This document shows positions 9,316 through 18,092 of a DNA stretch of 64,000 bases, in pieces. The stretch is taken from the NCBI GenBank assembly GCA_964467165.1, contig CAYXOL010000012.1:38537-102536 (forward strand). Direction: 5' to 3'. The stretch comes from Clostridium_AD sp964467165. GTDB lineage: Bacteria; Bacillota; Clostridia; Clostridiales; Clostridiaceae. The position numbers were made by a program, and so were the translations under genes. The first letter of the stretch is position 1, and every line of letters starts with the position of its first letter. The notes beneath the pieces are model-generated. The model saw nothing but the letters and a program-made list of their open reading frames with translations, was not told the DNA's origin and did not search any database.

Positions 9316-10488
9316 ATGGCAATTTTTAGAGATTATAACGTAACACCCATAGATCATGATAGAGCTGTAGAGGATAGAAGGCGGCATCGTCAACTTGTTG
9401 AAAAATCTATTAAAGAAAACTTAGGAGATATATTGTCAGAGGAAAGTATTATAGGTCAAGGTAAGGATAAAAAAATTAAAATACCAATAAAAGGCCTTAA
9501 GGAATATGAATTTATTTTTGGTAAAAATAAGAGTGGTGTGGGAAGTGGAGATGGCACTGAAAAAAGAGGGCAAGTCATAGGAAAAGAAAAGGCTAAGGGT
9601 GAAGGTAAGGGAAGTAGTGGTGCAGGTGAGGATGAAGGTGAAGATATTTATGAAACAGAAATAACCTTAGAAGATGCGCTAAATTACCTCTTAGAGGATT
9701 TAGAACTTCCAGAACTAGATAAAAAGAAGTTTTCGGAAATATTAACAGAAAATAGTGTTAAAAGAGCAGGCTATCAAAAACATGGTATCCAGCCACGTCT
9801 TGCTAAAAAAAGAACAGTGGTGGAGAAAATTAAAAGGGAGCAAGGGAAAAGTAAAGCATTAATGGAATCATCCCAGGAAGAAAAAAATGAAAGGCTTCCC
9901 TTTAAAAATGAGGATTTAAGATACCATAGAGTAAAGCAGGTTTTAAAGAGAGAATCAAATGCAGCAATTTTATGTGTAATGGACGTATCTGGGTCAATGG
10001 ATACCACAAAAAAATATTTGGCCCGCTCCTTTTTCTTTATACTATCTCAATTTATTAGGTCAAAATATACAAATGTAGAGGTTGAGTTTATTGCACATAC
10101 AACTGTTGCCCAAGAGGTAAATGAAGATGATTTTTTTCATAAAGTTGAATCAGGAGGTACGTATATTTCTAGTGGATTAAATAAAGCACTAGAAATAATT
10201 GATAAAAGATATAATCCGGAGTATTGGAATGTATATGTATTTTACGTTAGTGATGGAGATAATTGGCAAGAAGATAATGAAAAAGCCATAAAAGCTGCAA
10301 AAGCTATTTGTGAGGTAAGCAATTTATTTGGGTATGTTGAGCTTATGAATAAATACTATACGGCTTCAATGAAAAGTATTTTTGAAAAGGGAGTATTTAA
10401 TAAAAACTTTATTCCAGTGGAAGTAAAGCAAAAACAGGATTTATGGAAAAGTCTCAAATACATGCTAAAAAAAGAAGGAGAGAGGTGA
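9316..10488 (+). CDS. yhbH: YhbH/YeaH family sporulation protein (DUF444)
   Basis: The protein has 390 residues from ATG 9316; GGAAGGA lies just upstream. An 11-codon longer reading frame from 9283 overlaps prkA and lacks a site. It has the DUF444 layout: a basic N-terminus (MAIFRDYN...DRRRHRQLVEKSI), a Gly/Lys-rich linker (about 75-115), and a von Willebrand A-like half with the metal-site motif DVSGSMD near residue 222. It is consistently paired with PrkA and SpoVR in spore formers. The molecular function is not established. Confidence 0.92.
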   Translation: MAIFRDYNVTPIDHDRAVEDRRRHRQLVEKSIKENLGDILSEESIIGQGKDKKIKIPIKGLKEYEFIFGKNKSGVGSGDGTEKRGQVIGKEKAKGEGKGSSGAGEDEGEDIYETEITLEDALNYLLEDLELPELDKKKFSEILTENSVKRAGYQKHGIQPRLAKKRTVVEKIKREQGKSKALMESSQEEKNERLPFKNEDLRYHRVKQVLKRESNAAILCVMDVSGSMDTTKKYLARSFFFILSQFIRSKYTNVEVEFIAHTTVAQEVNEDDFFHKVESGGTYISSGLNKALEIIDKRYNPEYWNVYVFYVSDGDNWQEDNEKAIKAAKAICEVSNLFGYVELMNKYYTASMKSIFEKGVFNKNFIPVEVKQKQDLWKSLKYMLKKEGER

Positions 10489-10495
10489 CAGCGGT

Positions 10496-11863
10496 TTGGA
10501 ATATATCTTAAAGGATTTAGAAGCTTGGAATGAAAAAATTGAGGGTATAGTAAAAAGTATAGGACTTGATTTCTATCCTCAAGAATTTGAAATAATAGGA
10601 TATAAGGATATGCTGTCCTACGAAGCTTATATTGGAATGCCTTCAAGGTATCCTCACTGGAGCTTTGGGAAATCCTACGAAAAAAATAGCACTGTATATA
10701 AATATAATTTAACTGGTCTACCTTATGAGATGGTTATAAACTCAGATCCCTGTATTGCATATTTAATGAAGGAAAACACACTTTTACTTCAAATACTTAC
10801 TATAGCTCATGTTTATGGTCATAATGATTTTTTCAAAAATAATAGATTATTTAAAGAGGGAACTAGAGCAGAAAATACTGTGGAGATGTTTAAATTTCAT
10901 GCAGATATGGTAAGAAGTTATATAAATGATCCCAGTATAGGTTATGAAAAAGTAGAAAGAATATTGGATGCAGCACATGCCATTAAACTTCAAACCACAA
11001 GGGTTATTGGGCAAAAGAGAATTAATGAGGAGATTGTAAAACAAAGACTTTTAGAGGATTATAGAAAGAGTAATGAAGTTCATAACGACTTAGATGCTTA
11101 TGTAAAACTAGCATTTCCAAAGTTGAATAAAATACCTATTCAGCCAGAGGATGATCTTCTTTATTTTATAATAAAGTATGGTGATATGGAGGAATGGGAA
11201 AAAAGTTTATTAGGCTTTGTAAGGCAAGAAACATCATATTTTTTGCCTCAAATTGAAACAAAAATAATGAATGAAGGTTGGGCTAGTTTTTGGCATTATA
11301 ATATATTAAAGCAGCTGGATTTACCAGACGGACTTTATTTAGAATTTATTAAGCGTCATAATGATGTTATTGCACCAGGGCATGGTACAATAAATCCTTA
11401 CTTTGTGGGCTTTAAAATGTTTGAAGATATATTAAAAAGATATGGCAAGGAAAAAATATTTGAGGTTAGATCTCTTGAACGGGACGAATCTTTTTTAAGA
11501 AAATATTTGACCCAGGAGTTATGCTTAGAGCTTAATTTATTTGAATATGCTGCGAAAGATGGGAATTATGTAATTAGTGAAGTTTCTGATGATAGTGGAT
11601 TTGAAAATATTAGAAATACCTTAGCTGGTTCCTGCGGCGTAGGCAGTGTTCCGCTTATCAGAGTAGAAGAAATGTCACCAAAGGACAAAACTCTAAATTT
11701 AGAGCATGTTTTTGATGGAAGAGAACTAAATATTAATTATGCACAGGCTACACTGAAGTATATATATGAGTTATGGGGCCATACTGTAAATTTAAAAACA
11801 ACACAGCTTGGGAAGGAAATAATACTTGTATGTGAGGATAAGAAGGTATCTGTAAAAAAATAA
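10496..11863 (+). CDS. spoVR: SpoVR family protein
   Basis: This 455-residue protein matches SpoVR, which affects spore cortex formation in Bacillus. Conserved pieces include FPQEFEIIG-like YPQEFEIIGYKDML near the N-terminus, MNEGWASFWHY, and PGHGTINPYFVGFKMF. The start is TTG 10496, 7 bases after the yhbH stop, with AGAGGTG eight bases upstream, overlapping the yhbH stop. It closes the prkA-yhbH-spoVR operon. The biochemical function is unknown. Confidence 0.92.
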   Translation: MEYILKDLEAWNEKIEGIVKSIGLDFYPQEFEIIGYKDMLSYEAYIGMPSRYPHWSFGKSYEKNSTVYKYNLTGLPYEMVINSDPCIAYLMKENTLLLQILTIAHVYGHNDFFKNNRLFKEGTRAENTVEMFKFHADMVRSYINDPSIGYEKVERILDAAHAIKLQTTRVIGQKRINEEIVKQRLLEDYRKSNEVHNDLDAYVKLAFPKLNKIPIQPEDDLLYFIIKYGDMEEWEKSLLGFVRQETSYFLPQIETKIMNEGWASFWHYNILKQLDLPDGLYLEFIKRHNDVIAPGHGTINPYFVGFKMFEDILKRYGKEKIFEVRSLERDESFLRKYLTQELCLELNLFEYAAKDGNYVISEVSDDSGFENIRNTLAGSCGVGSVPLIRVEEMSPKDKTLNLEHVFDGRELNINYAQATLKYIYELWGHTVNLKTTQLGKEIILVCEDKKVSVKK

Positions 11864-11895
11864 TTGAGACCGTTAAAAAAATACAATTTAATAGT

Positions 11896-11947
11896 ATCAT
11901 CTCAATCTAAAAGTTGATTATAAAACTATAGGCTGAGGTGATTTTTT
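11896..11947 (+). terminator. Probable terminator of the prkA-yhbH-spoVR operon
   Basis: ATCATCTCA (11896-11904) pairs with TGAGGTGAT (11934-11942), with one G-U pair and an inner AATC/GATT hairpin in the loop, followed by TTTTTT. Confidence 0.65.
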
Positions 11948-12025
11948 ATGTACTCATATAATATGTAGAAAAAAATTGGTATATATAGTATGATATTTCT
12001 ATAGTTTAAATTTTAGCATAAAACA

Positions 12026-12048
12026 TGCCACTTGCCACTTGGGTGGCA
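12026..12048. repeat. Small palindrome TGCCAC/GTGGCA upstream of the PBP gene
   Basis: Two direct TGCCACT copies (12026-12032 and 12033-12039) are followed by GTGGCA (12043-12048); the second copy forms a 6-bp stem with loop TTGG. A related palindrome occurs at 13872-13896, just after the same gene. There is no T-run, so it is not a normal terminator. Confidence 0.5.
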
Positions 12049-12063
12049 CTAGAAAGGCTGGTG

Positions 12064-13836
12064 ATGGGATTGAAAAGAAAAAAAGCAAACAGAAAAAGGA
12101 TTTTTATTGTAGGTATATTATTTCTTATAGTATTTATAGCGCTTGTGAGTAGATTGGGTTATTTAATGATAGTTAATGGGCCTAGTTACAGACAATTGGC
12201 ATTAAATCAGTACACTAAAACTATTAAATTAGCACCAAAGCGGGGCGACATTCTCAGTAGAAATGGTTATGAATTAGCATTAAGTACAGATGTTTACAGG
12301 GTTGATGTTGATTTAAATGTATTGCAACAGTATTTACTATCTAAGGATATACCGCAAAAACAGGTTGTTGAAAAATTGTCACAGCAACTGAATATCCAAA
12401 GTAGTGAGATTGAAAAAAAATTAAGCAGTAAAGATAGTAAAGGCAATCTGCTCCAATTTGTATTTTTAAAAAGAAGGGTTGGGAAAGTGGCAATAGATGC
12501 CATTAAAGCTTTGAATTATAAGGGGCTAATAATTTCAAATGATATAGATAGGGTTTATCCTAATGATAACTTTTTATCTCAGGTAATTGGTCATACGAAT
12601 TCAACTGGAAATGGAATAAGCGGGGTAGAACAGAGTTATAATAATGAGTTGGTAGGTATTAGTGGAGTTAAGGTGGCGCAGGTGGATAGGAATAATAATC
12701 AGTTGTCTTATACAGAAGCCACTACTGTTAAACCTGTGGACGGCAAGGATTTAACATTAACTATAGATGAGAGAATTCAAGAGTTAGCGCAAAGCGTGGC
12801 TAAACAAACCTTAGATGAAAATGGTGCAAAGTCTGTAAGTATAACAATTATGGACCCGGGAAATGGTGAAATTTTGGCTATGGCAAACGTACCGGACTAT
12901 AATCCGAATAATCCTTATGCCATGGGGAAAACAGATAGTGAAACCCAGGAAACATGGAAGAATAGGCCCGTTAGTAACATGTTTGAACCGGGGTCGATTT
13001 TCAAGGTTATAATAGCTGCTGCTGCACTTAAAAATAATGTAGTAACAAAGCAGGATAGATTTGTCAGTGGTGGAAGTATTAAGGTTGGGAATACAACACT
13101 GTATAATGATAATAAAGAGGATAATGGAGCTCAGACTTTTTCTGATATAATGAAAAATTCCGATAATGTTGCCTTTATTCAGTTAGGACAAAAAATTGGA
13201 GCGGACAATCTTTATAAATTTGCAAAAGAGGATGGATTTGGACAGAAAACAGGTATAGACTTGCCCGGTGAGAGCTCTGGATTAATGAAGGATTTAAAAA
13301 AAATCACACCTATAGATCTTGCTACTATGTCATTTGGACAAGGCGTTGCAGTTACCCAAATGCAGTATATGGCTGCTTTTAATGTAGTGGCTAATGGAGG
13401 TACATGGATAAGACCCCATGTCATGAAAGAAATATCTCATATGGAAGATGATAAGAAGGTTGTGGATAAACAGTATGATGATTTTGCGAAAAAGACTGTA
13501 ATTAGTAGTGAAAACGCAGCTATATTAAGAACTGATTTGGAAAGGGTTGTTAGTGATGGAACTGCAATTGCAACCTACATGAAAGGATATCATATAGCTG
13601 GAAAGACAGGAACTGCAAATAAAGTAAATAATATTACAGGAGGGTACGACAATGGTAAATATATAGTATCCTTTGCAGGAATGGCTCCTGCTAGTAATCC
13701 AAAAGTAACATTGATAGTTACAATAGAAGAACCAAATTCAGAAAAATATTATGCCGCACAGACGGCAGTGCCAGCAGCAAGTAAGCTGTTTTCAGAATTG
13801 TTTAAGATACTTAACATATCCCCAGATAATAAATAA
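12064..13836 (+). CDS. Class B penicillin-binding protein (transpeptidase)
   Basis: The protein has 590 residues from ATG 12064, with GAAAGG upstream. An extension to 12025 would start inside the small palindrome and is unlikely. One N-terminal membrane anchor lies at about residues 11-32. A PBP dimerisation domain follows (RGDILSRNG near 60), then a transpeptidase domain with SIFK (active-site Ser near 310), SDN near 365 and KTGTA near 512. It cross-links peptidoglycan outside the membrane. It resembles the FtsI/SpoVD group but has no PASTA domain and is not beside other division genes, so a role in division versus sporulation is open. It appears monocistronic. Confidence 0.9.
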   Translation: MGLKRKKANRKRIFIVGILFLIVFIALVSRLGYLMIVNGPSYRQLALNQYTKTIKLAPKRGDILSRNGYELALSTDVYRVDVDLNVLQQYLLSKDIPQKQVVEKLSQQLNIQSSEIEKKLSSKDSKGNLLQFVFLKRRVGKVAIDAIKALNYKGLIISNDIDRVYPNDNFLSQVIGHTNSTGNGISGVEQSYNNELVGISGVKVAQVDRNNNQLSYTEATTVKPVDGKDLTLTIDERIQELAQSVAKQTLDENGAKSVSITIMDPGNGEILAMANVPDYNPNNPYAMGKTDSETQETWKNRPVSNMFEPGSIFKVIIAAAALKNNVVTKQDRFVSGGSIKVGNTTLYNDNKEDNGAQTFSDIMKNSDNVAFIQLGQKIGADNLYKFAKEDGFGQKTGIDLPGESSGLMKDLKKITPIDLATMSFGQGVAVTQMQYMAAFNVVANGGTWIRPHVMKEISHMEDDKKVVDKQYDDFAKKTVISSENAAILRTDLERVVSDGTAIATYMKGYHIAGKTGTANKVNNITGGYDNGKYIVSFAGMAPASNPKVTLIVTIEEPNSEKYYAAQTAVPAASKLFSELFKILNISPDNK

Positions 13837-13871
13837 TATAAAAACCTAGGTTTAACATTTAGTTAGTGAAC

Positions 13872-13896
13872 TTGCCATTTGCCACGGGGGTGGCAC
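13872..13896. repeat. Small palindrome downstream of the PBP gene
   Basis: TTGCCATT is followed by TGCCAC (13880-13885) and GTGGCA (13890-13895) around a GGGG loop. It parallels the element at 12026-12048 on the other side of the gene. No T-run follows. Confidence 0.45.
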
Positions 13897-13958
13897 CATT
13901 AGATTGGATATATGCTAAAATTTCAGCTCAGTAGTAGATAATTTAAAGGAGAAAATTT

Positions 13959-14972
13959 ATGAAAAATAAAAAAATACTATTAGCTAATAGTTTATTACTA
14001 CTAGCATTATTATTGTTTGTTTCAGTCCCAATACTAGCAAGTAGGATATTTAAATTACAGACGCCTATAAGTGGAAATGTTTCACTCATACTTTCTGGAG
14101 TGACTAGCATTATAGCACTTGGAGGTATAGCACTATTATATTGCAGGATTACTAAAAGAAAATTTACTAAAGTTATGGCAATAAAGAAAATATCTATAAA
14201 ACAAGTTTGCACAACATTGTTTGTTTCTGTTGGAACCTATGTTTTTGCGGTAGGGATTAATTCTCTAAGTATGAAGTTATTTCCAATTGCAATAAAGGAT
14301 AGTACTGCAATATCTAATTTGCTAAATAGTAGCTCAACATTAGTAGGGTTATTTGTGGTGATTTTGGTGCCAGCATTTTTTGAGGAAGTATTTTTCAGAG
14401 GGGTTCTATTAGATGCTTATGAAGGAATAAATAAAAAAGTGAAATATTTTATTTTAGTTGCAGTTTTTGCTACTTTTCATGGCAATGTAATGCAAATTAT
14501 ATATGTGTTGTTTTTAGGATATATACTATTAAAGGTAAGGGAATATACGGGATCCTTACTAGGAAGTATGACACTTCACGCAGCCAATAATTCTATATCC
14601 TTTATTCTAAGCAAAGTGGCCTTGAGTTACATGAAGCTTGTGGATACTGGAATACCAGGGAAAGCAACTGCCACGGCGGATGCAATGAATGTTAGCTTCA
14701 CTGTAGCGCTTTTCAGAGCTTCCATATTCTTCCTTGTTGGTGGTGCAATATTATTTATTAACTTAAGAAAATTGAAAGAATATAAAGAAGAAAAGGAAGG
14801 CTTAGAATATATTGAAGACGAGAAAGAACAATATTCTAAGGACGCAGAATATATTCAAGGTGAAAAATATGTTCTGGCTGATGAAAAAAACATTAATACA
14901 GAAAAAAAACAATATATTCCATTGGTAATATATTTTATAGCTATGACTGTGTTAGTTGTATTAAGGTATTAA
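13959..14972 (+). CDS. CPBP family intramembrane metalloprotease
   Basis: This 337-residue protein has about eight hydrophobic segments. It carries the CPBP (CAAX protease/bacteriocin-processing) motifs: FFEEVFFRGVLL near residue 142, then FATFHGN near 172, and HAANNS near 207, giving the Glu-Glu/His metal site in the membrane. The C-terminal 55 residues are charged and cytoplasmic (EEKEGLEYIEDEKEQ), ending in a last hydrophobic segment. Substrate unknown. AAAGGAG precedes ATG. No bacteriocin genes are nearby. Confidence 0.88.
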   Translation: MKNKKILLANSLLLLALLLFVSVPILASRIFKLQTPISGNVSLILSGVTSIIALGGIALLYCRITKRKFTKVMAIKKISIKQVCTTLFVSVGTYVFAVGINSLSMKLFPIAIKDSTAISNLLNSSSTLVGLFVVILVPAFFEEVFFRGVLLDAYEGINKKVKYFILVAVFATFHGNVMQIIYVLFLGYILLKVREYTGSLLGSMTLHAANNSISFILSKVALSYMKLVDTGIPGKATATADAMNVSFTVALFRASIFFLVGGAILFINLRKLKEYKEEKEGLEYIEDEKEQYSKDAEYIQGEKYVLADEKNINTEKKQYIPLVIYFIAMTVLVVLRY

Positions 14973-15108
14973 GGTGTTTTCAAAGAAAAGTTATAGCTTG
15001 ACTATTTTTAAAGTTATGATAGACTATAAAAAATAGAAATTTTAAGTTTAAGACAGTTATATTAACAATTGCTGGTGAATAATTATAATAATAAAAAGTT
15101 AATTTACA

Positions 15109-15224
15109 TTCGTATAACCCCAATAATACGGTTTGGGGGTTTCTACCAGGAACCTATAATTCCTGATTACGAAGAAGATACAATTATGTGTATCTTCTTT
15201 GTGGTCAGGATTTTTTGTTTTTTG
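15109..15224 (+). promoter_or_regulatory. Adenine riboswitch with overlapping intrinsic terminator
   Basis: The purine aptamer spans 15109-15173. P1 is TTCGTA (15109-15114) with TACGAA (15168-15173). P2 is ACCCCAA/TTGGGGGT, the core shows TTTCTACCA, and P3 is CAGGAA/TTCCTG. The J3/1 segment reads GATTACG; the base equivalent to position 74 is U, which specifies adenine rather than guanine. The terminator reuses the 3' side of P3 and P1: 15161-15182 pairs with 15189-15210 (22 bp, three G-U pairs), followed by ATTTTTTGTTTTTT. Adenine binding should block the terminator and switch add ON, as in pbuE. Confidence 0.95.
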
Positions 15225-15280
15225 AAAATCAATACTAAACATAAAAAAAATATAAATTAAATATAAAAAAGGGGGACAAT

Positions 15281-16273
15281 ATGAAATTTGAAAACTTACC
15301 AAAAATAGAATTACATTGTCATTTAGATGGAAGTGTAAGACCTGCAACAATAATTGATATTGCAAAGCGGGAGGGTATAAGTATCCCATACTATGATGTT
15401 GATAATATTAAAAAAGAAGTTACTGCCCCAGCAGAATGCAAGTCACTTGACGAATATTTAAAAAGGTTTGAAATTCCGAGTCTAGTGATGCAATCAAAGG
15501 AGAGTTTAAGAAGGATTACATTTGAACTTCTTGAAGACTGCGCAAAAGAAAATGTAAAATATATTGAAGTTAGATTTGCACCATTACTTCATATAAAACA
15601 AGGATTAAGCATAGAAGAAGTAATTGAGAGTGTAATATCTGGGATTAAAGATGGTCAGGATAAATATGATATAAAAGGGAATGTAATACTTTCATGTATG
15701 AGATTTATGTCTATTGATAGGGCCTTTGAAGTTGTAGAAGTTGGTAAAAAATATCTTTCTAAAGGTGTAGTTGCAATAGACTTATGCGGAGCTGAAGGTG
15801 AAGGTTTTTGTGAGAAATTCGTAGAGCCTATTAAACTTGCAAGGCAGTATGGATATAGAGTAACTATTCATGCGGGTGAAACAGGAATAGGCAAGAATGT
15901 GTTACAAGCAGTGGAGCTTTTGGGTGCAGAAAGAATAGGGCATGGAGTATTTATTAAAGACTGTATTGAGGCCTATAACATTGTAAAAGACAAAAAAATC
16001 ACTTTAGAAATGTGCCCAACCAGTAATATTCAGACTAAGGCAATTGATACGTTAAAAAACCACCCAATTTATGATTTTTATAAGGACGGAATAAAGGTAA
16101 CAGTTAATACTGATAATAGAACTGTATCGGATACAAGTATGACTAAGGAATGCTATGTATTATTAAGTGAATTTAACATTACATTTGAAGAATATAAACA
16201 GATTTATCTTAATAGTGTGGATGCAGCCTTTACTAATTTAGAAACAAAAGAATGGTTAAGAAAATATATTTAA
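15281..16273 (+). CDS. add: Adenosine deaminase
   Basis: The 330-residue protein has the metal-binding HCHLDGSVRP motif (residues 12-21), HAGE near 201, GHGV near 223 and NTDNRTVSDTS near 282. These supply the zinc ligands and catalytic Glu/His/Asp of adenosine deaminase. It converts adenosine to inosine and ammonia in purine salvage. AAAAAGGGGG precedes ATG. Control by the adenine riboswitch just upstream fits the function closely: excess adenine relieves termination and increases breakdown of adenosine. It is monocistronic, with a strong terminator after it. Confidence 0.94.
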   Translation: MKFENLPKIELHCHLDGSVRPATIIDIAKREGISIPYYDVDNIKKEVTAPAECKSLDEYLKRFEIPSLVMQSKESLRRITFELLEDCAKENVKYIEVRFAPLLHIKQGLSIEEVIESVISGIKDGQDKYDIKGNVILSCMRFMSIDRAFEVVEVGKKYLSKGVVAIDLCGAEGEGFCEKFVEPIKLARQYGYRVTIHAGETGIGKNVLQAVELLGAERIGHGVFIKDCIEAYNIVKDKKITLEMCPTSNIQTKAIDTLKNHPIYDFYKDGIKVTVNTDNRTVSDTSMTKECYVLLSEFNITFEEYKQIYLNSVDAAFTNLETKEWLRKYI

Positions 16274-16298
16274 CAATTCCTATTGGATATTAAAAGTG

Positions 16299-16348
16299 AA
16301 TAGATGGTACCTATAGATAAACATTTATCTATAGGTATCATCTATTTT
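16299..16348 (+). terminator. Terminator after add
   Basis: A long stem (16299-16321 with 16324-16346, one G-U pair) of about 21 usable base pairs ends in TTTT. Confidence 0.88.
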
Positions 16349-16460
16349 GAAAAAAACTTTTTATGCTATATAATTAGTGAGGAATTCTGAAGTAAGCATA
16401 TTAATGGTGTTACTCAAAAAGATGTATAAGGAAAAGAATAAATAAAATAGTAGGTGGTTA

Positions 16461-17600
16461 ATGGTGAATAGTATAAAGTTATCAAAAGGTATCTTGGATA
16501 AAGTAGAAACCATGTCCAGTCAATGTATTGGGTGCAAAAGGTGTATGAAAAACTGTATAATGTTAGAAAACTATTGCTTGTCACCTAAAGAACTTTTTGG
16601 AAAAATAATTAAGACTGGTGAAGTGGATGTAGAGTTACCCTATTCTTGCAATTTATGCAATCTATGCACAGCGCTATGTCCACGTGATATTAATCAAAAG
16701 GAGCTTTATTTAGAATTACGAAAGTATGTATTTAAAGTTCATAAAAAAGCTATAATGCCCTTAGGCTATAAGGTAGTAAAATTTCATCAGAAAAGCAGTT
16801 TTTCAAAATTGTTTTCAGCCTCTTCTAGGACACCAGAGGAGGGGAATAGTACAGCCTTTATTCCAGGGTGTAGTCTTATGTCTTATAGTCCTGAAATTGT
16901 TATGAAAACTTATGAGTATCTTAAAAGTATTATACCTGGGATAAAAATTATTATGAAATGTTGTGGAAATCCTACTCATACTGTAGGTGATCAGAATGGC
17001 TTTAAACAATACTATTCTCAACTTGACCATGAGATTCAAAAATTAAACATAACTGAAATAATTACAACTTGTCCAAATTGTTATATAAGTATAAAAAACA
17101 ACAGCCCTAATTTGAAGGTCACCACTGTTTGGGAGAAAATGGTTGAAAAAGGTATGCCAAAGACTTTATTAAATAAATATGTGGATGTAGATATTAAATT
17201 TAGTCTTCACGACCCATGCCCAACAAGATATGTTGATAGTGCACATGAGGCAGTTAGAAAAATTATAAATAGCATGGGAATCAATATGGAGGAATTTGAA
17301 TTTTCTAAGAGACAAACCTTATGTTGTGGTGCAGGTGCTATGGTAGGAGTGACTAATAATGAACTTGCTATAAAGCATATGAACAAAAGAGCAGCACAGG
17401 CTCCTACAGAGCATATATTAACCTACTGCCAAAGTTGCGTTGAGTCCTTGTCAATTGGAGAAAGAAATGCTGTGCATTTATTGGATTTGATGTTTAATGA
17501 AGAAATGTTTTCATCATTTGATTTTCAGCAGAAAAAAAATAGTTTTACTGGAAAATGGATTAACAGGTATAAGGGTAAAAGAAGAATTGATAAACTTTAA
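16461..17600 (+). CDS. (Fe-S)-binding protein with CCG domains (HdrD/GlpC-like)
   Basis: This 379-residue protein has two N-terminal 4Fe-4S motifs, CIGCKRCMKNC (about residues 22-32) and CNLCNLCTALCP (about 63-74). Two cysteine-rich CCG domains follow: CCGNPTH...CPNC and CCGAGAMVG...CQSC. This layout is that of heterodisulfide reductase subunit D / GlpC / lactate-utilisation type electron-transfer subunits. It would pass electrons in the cytoplasm, but no flavoprotein partner gene is adjacent, so its substrate is unknown. The start ATG 16461 has TAGGTGG upstream. Confidence 0.85.
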   Translation: MVNSIKLSKGILDKVETMSSQCIGCKRCMKNCIMLENYCLSPKELFGKIIKTGEVDVELPYSCNLCNLCTALCPRDINQKELYLELRKYVFKVHKKAIMPLGYKVVKFHQKSSFSKLFSASSRTPEEGNSTAFIPGCSLMSYSPEIVMKTYEYLKSIIPGIKIIMKCCGNPTHTVGDQNGFKQYYSQLDHEIQKLNITEIITTCPNCYISIKNNSPNLKVTTVWEKMVEKGMPKTLLNKYVDVDIKFSLHDPCPTRYVDSAHEAVRKIINSMGINMEEFEFSKRQTLCCGAGAMVGVTNNELAIKHMNKRAAQAPTEHILTYCQSCVESLSIGERNAVHLLDLMFNEEMFSSFDFQQKKNSFTGKWINRYKGKRRIDKL

Positions 17601-17749
17601 CTGAACCTAAGAGGTTGATGTAGGCTAGATAAATTTTAAAATAAAATATTTGTCGAAAATAGAGGAATTCAACATTTATTATGGAATATATTATCTAAGA
17701 CAACTGAATATTATTAATAATAAAAGAAATTGAAACTATGGAAGAGTAA

Positions 17750-17926
17750 ATGGGAAGGGTGGTGGATAAGATAGATTATAAGAAGTTGAAAAAAGATTTG
17801 TTAAATAAGGTAGGTATATCAGAAATTGAACCTTTAGTTGTGACTGAAAATATTGCAAGTGAGAGGGAACTTCTTAAATTAGCAAAGACATATAATTTAA
17901 ATCTTTCAGATTATATAAATGATTAG
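17750..17926 (+). CDS. Small hypothetical protein, 58 residues
   Basis: A short, charged reading frame runs from ATG 17750 to TAG 17924-17926. The protein is Lys/Glu-rich and leucine-patterned (DYKKLKKDLLNKVG ... SERELLKLAKTYNL) and could be mostly helical. GTG 17762 in the same frame is an alternative start giving 54 residues. GGAAGAG lies 3 bases before the ATG and GGAAGGG 2 bases before the GTG; both spacings are short. A strong terminator follows 50 bases later, which supports a real transcript. I do not recognise a family. Confidence 0.5.
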   Translation: MGRVVDKIDYKKLKKDLLNKVGISEIEPLVVTENIASERELLKLAKTYNLNLSDYIND

Positions 17927-17975
17927 TAAGTAATTTATATATTAAAATATAATAAAATAAACTTGAGTTATAAAG

Positions 17976-18017
17976 CACCCTAGGAGATTTTTATGTTCCT
18001 AGGGTGTTGATTTTTTA
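17976..18017 (+). terminator. Terminator after the 58-residue ORF
   Basis: CACCCTAGGA (17976-17985) pairs perfectly with TCCTAGGGTG (17997-18006), followed by TTGATTTTTT. Confidence 0.9.
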
Positions 18018-18021
18018 TTTA

Positions 18022-18050
18022 TTGACTTATTTTCCTAGCACATTCATAAT
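18022..18050 (+). promoter_or_regulatory. Sigma-A promoter of the rhomboid gene, with downstream inverted repeat
   Basis: TTGACT (18022-18027), a 17-base spacer and CATAAT (18045-18050) match the housekeeping promoter. The -10 lies inside an 11-bp inverted repeat (TTCATAATAAA at 18043-18053 with TTTATTATGAA at 18062-18072). A near copy of the promoter plus flanking bases is at 44309-44337. Confidence 0.7.
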
Positions 18051-18092
18051 AAAAGAATGACTTTATTATGAATTCATATGGGGGTATAACCA

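Noticed and set aside
12041..12050. T-box antiterminator motif GGGTGGCAC (also at 13889)
   Set aside because: The matching ACCGCG bases, specifier loop and terminator are missing; the bases form a short TGCCAC/GTGGCA palindrome.
12025..12063. N-terminal extension of the penicillin-binding protein
   Set aside because: It would start inside a small palindrome without a ribosome binding site; ATG 12064 has GAAAGG at proper distance and gives the usual basic N-terminus before the membrane anchor.
15069..15260. 63-residue plus-strand ORF before add
   Set aside because: It lies across the adenine riboswitch and its terminator, has no ribosome binding site, and its sequence is explained by the RNA structure.
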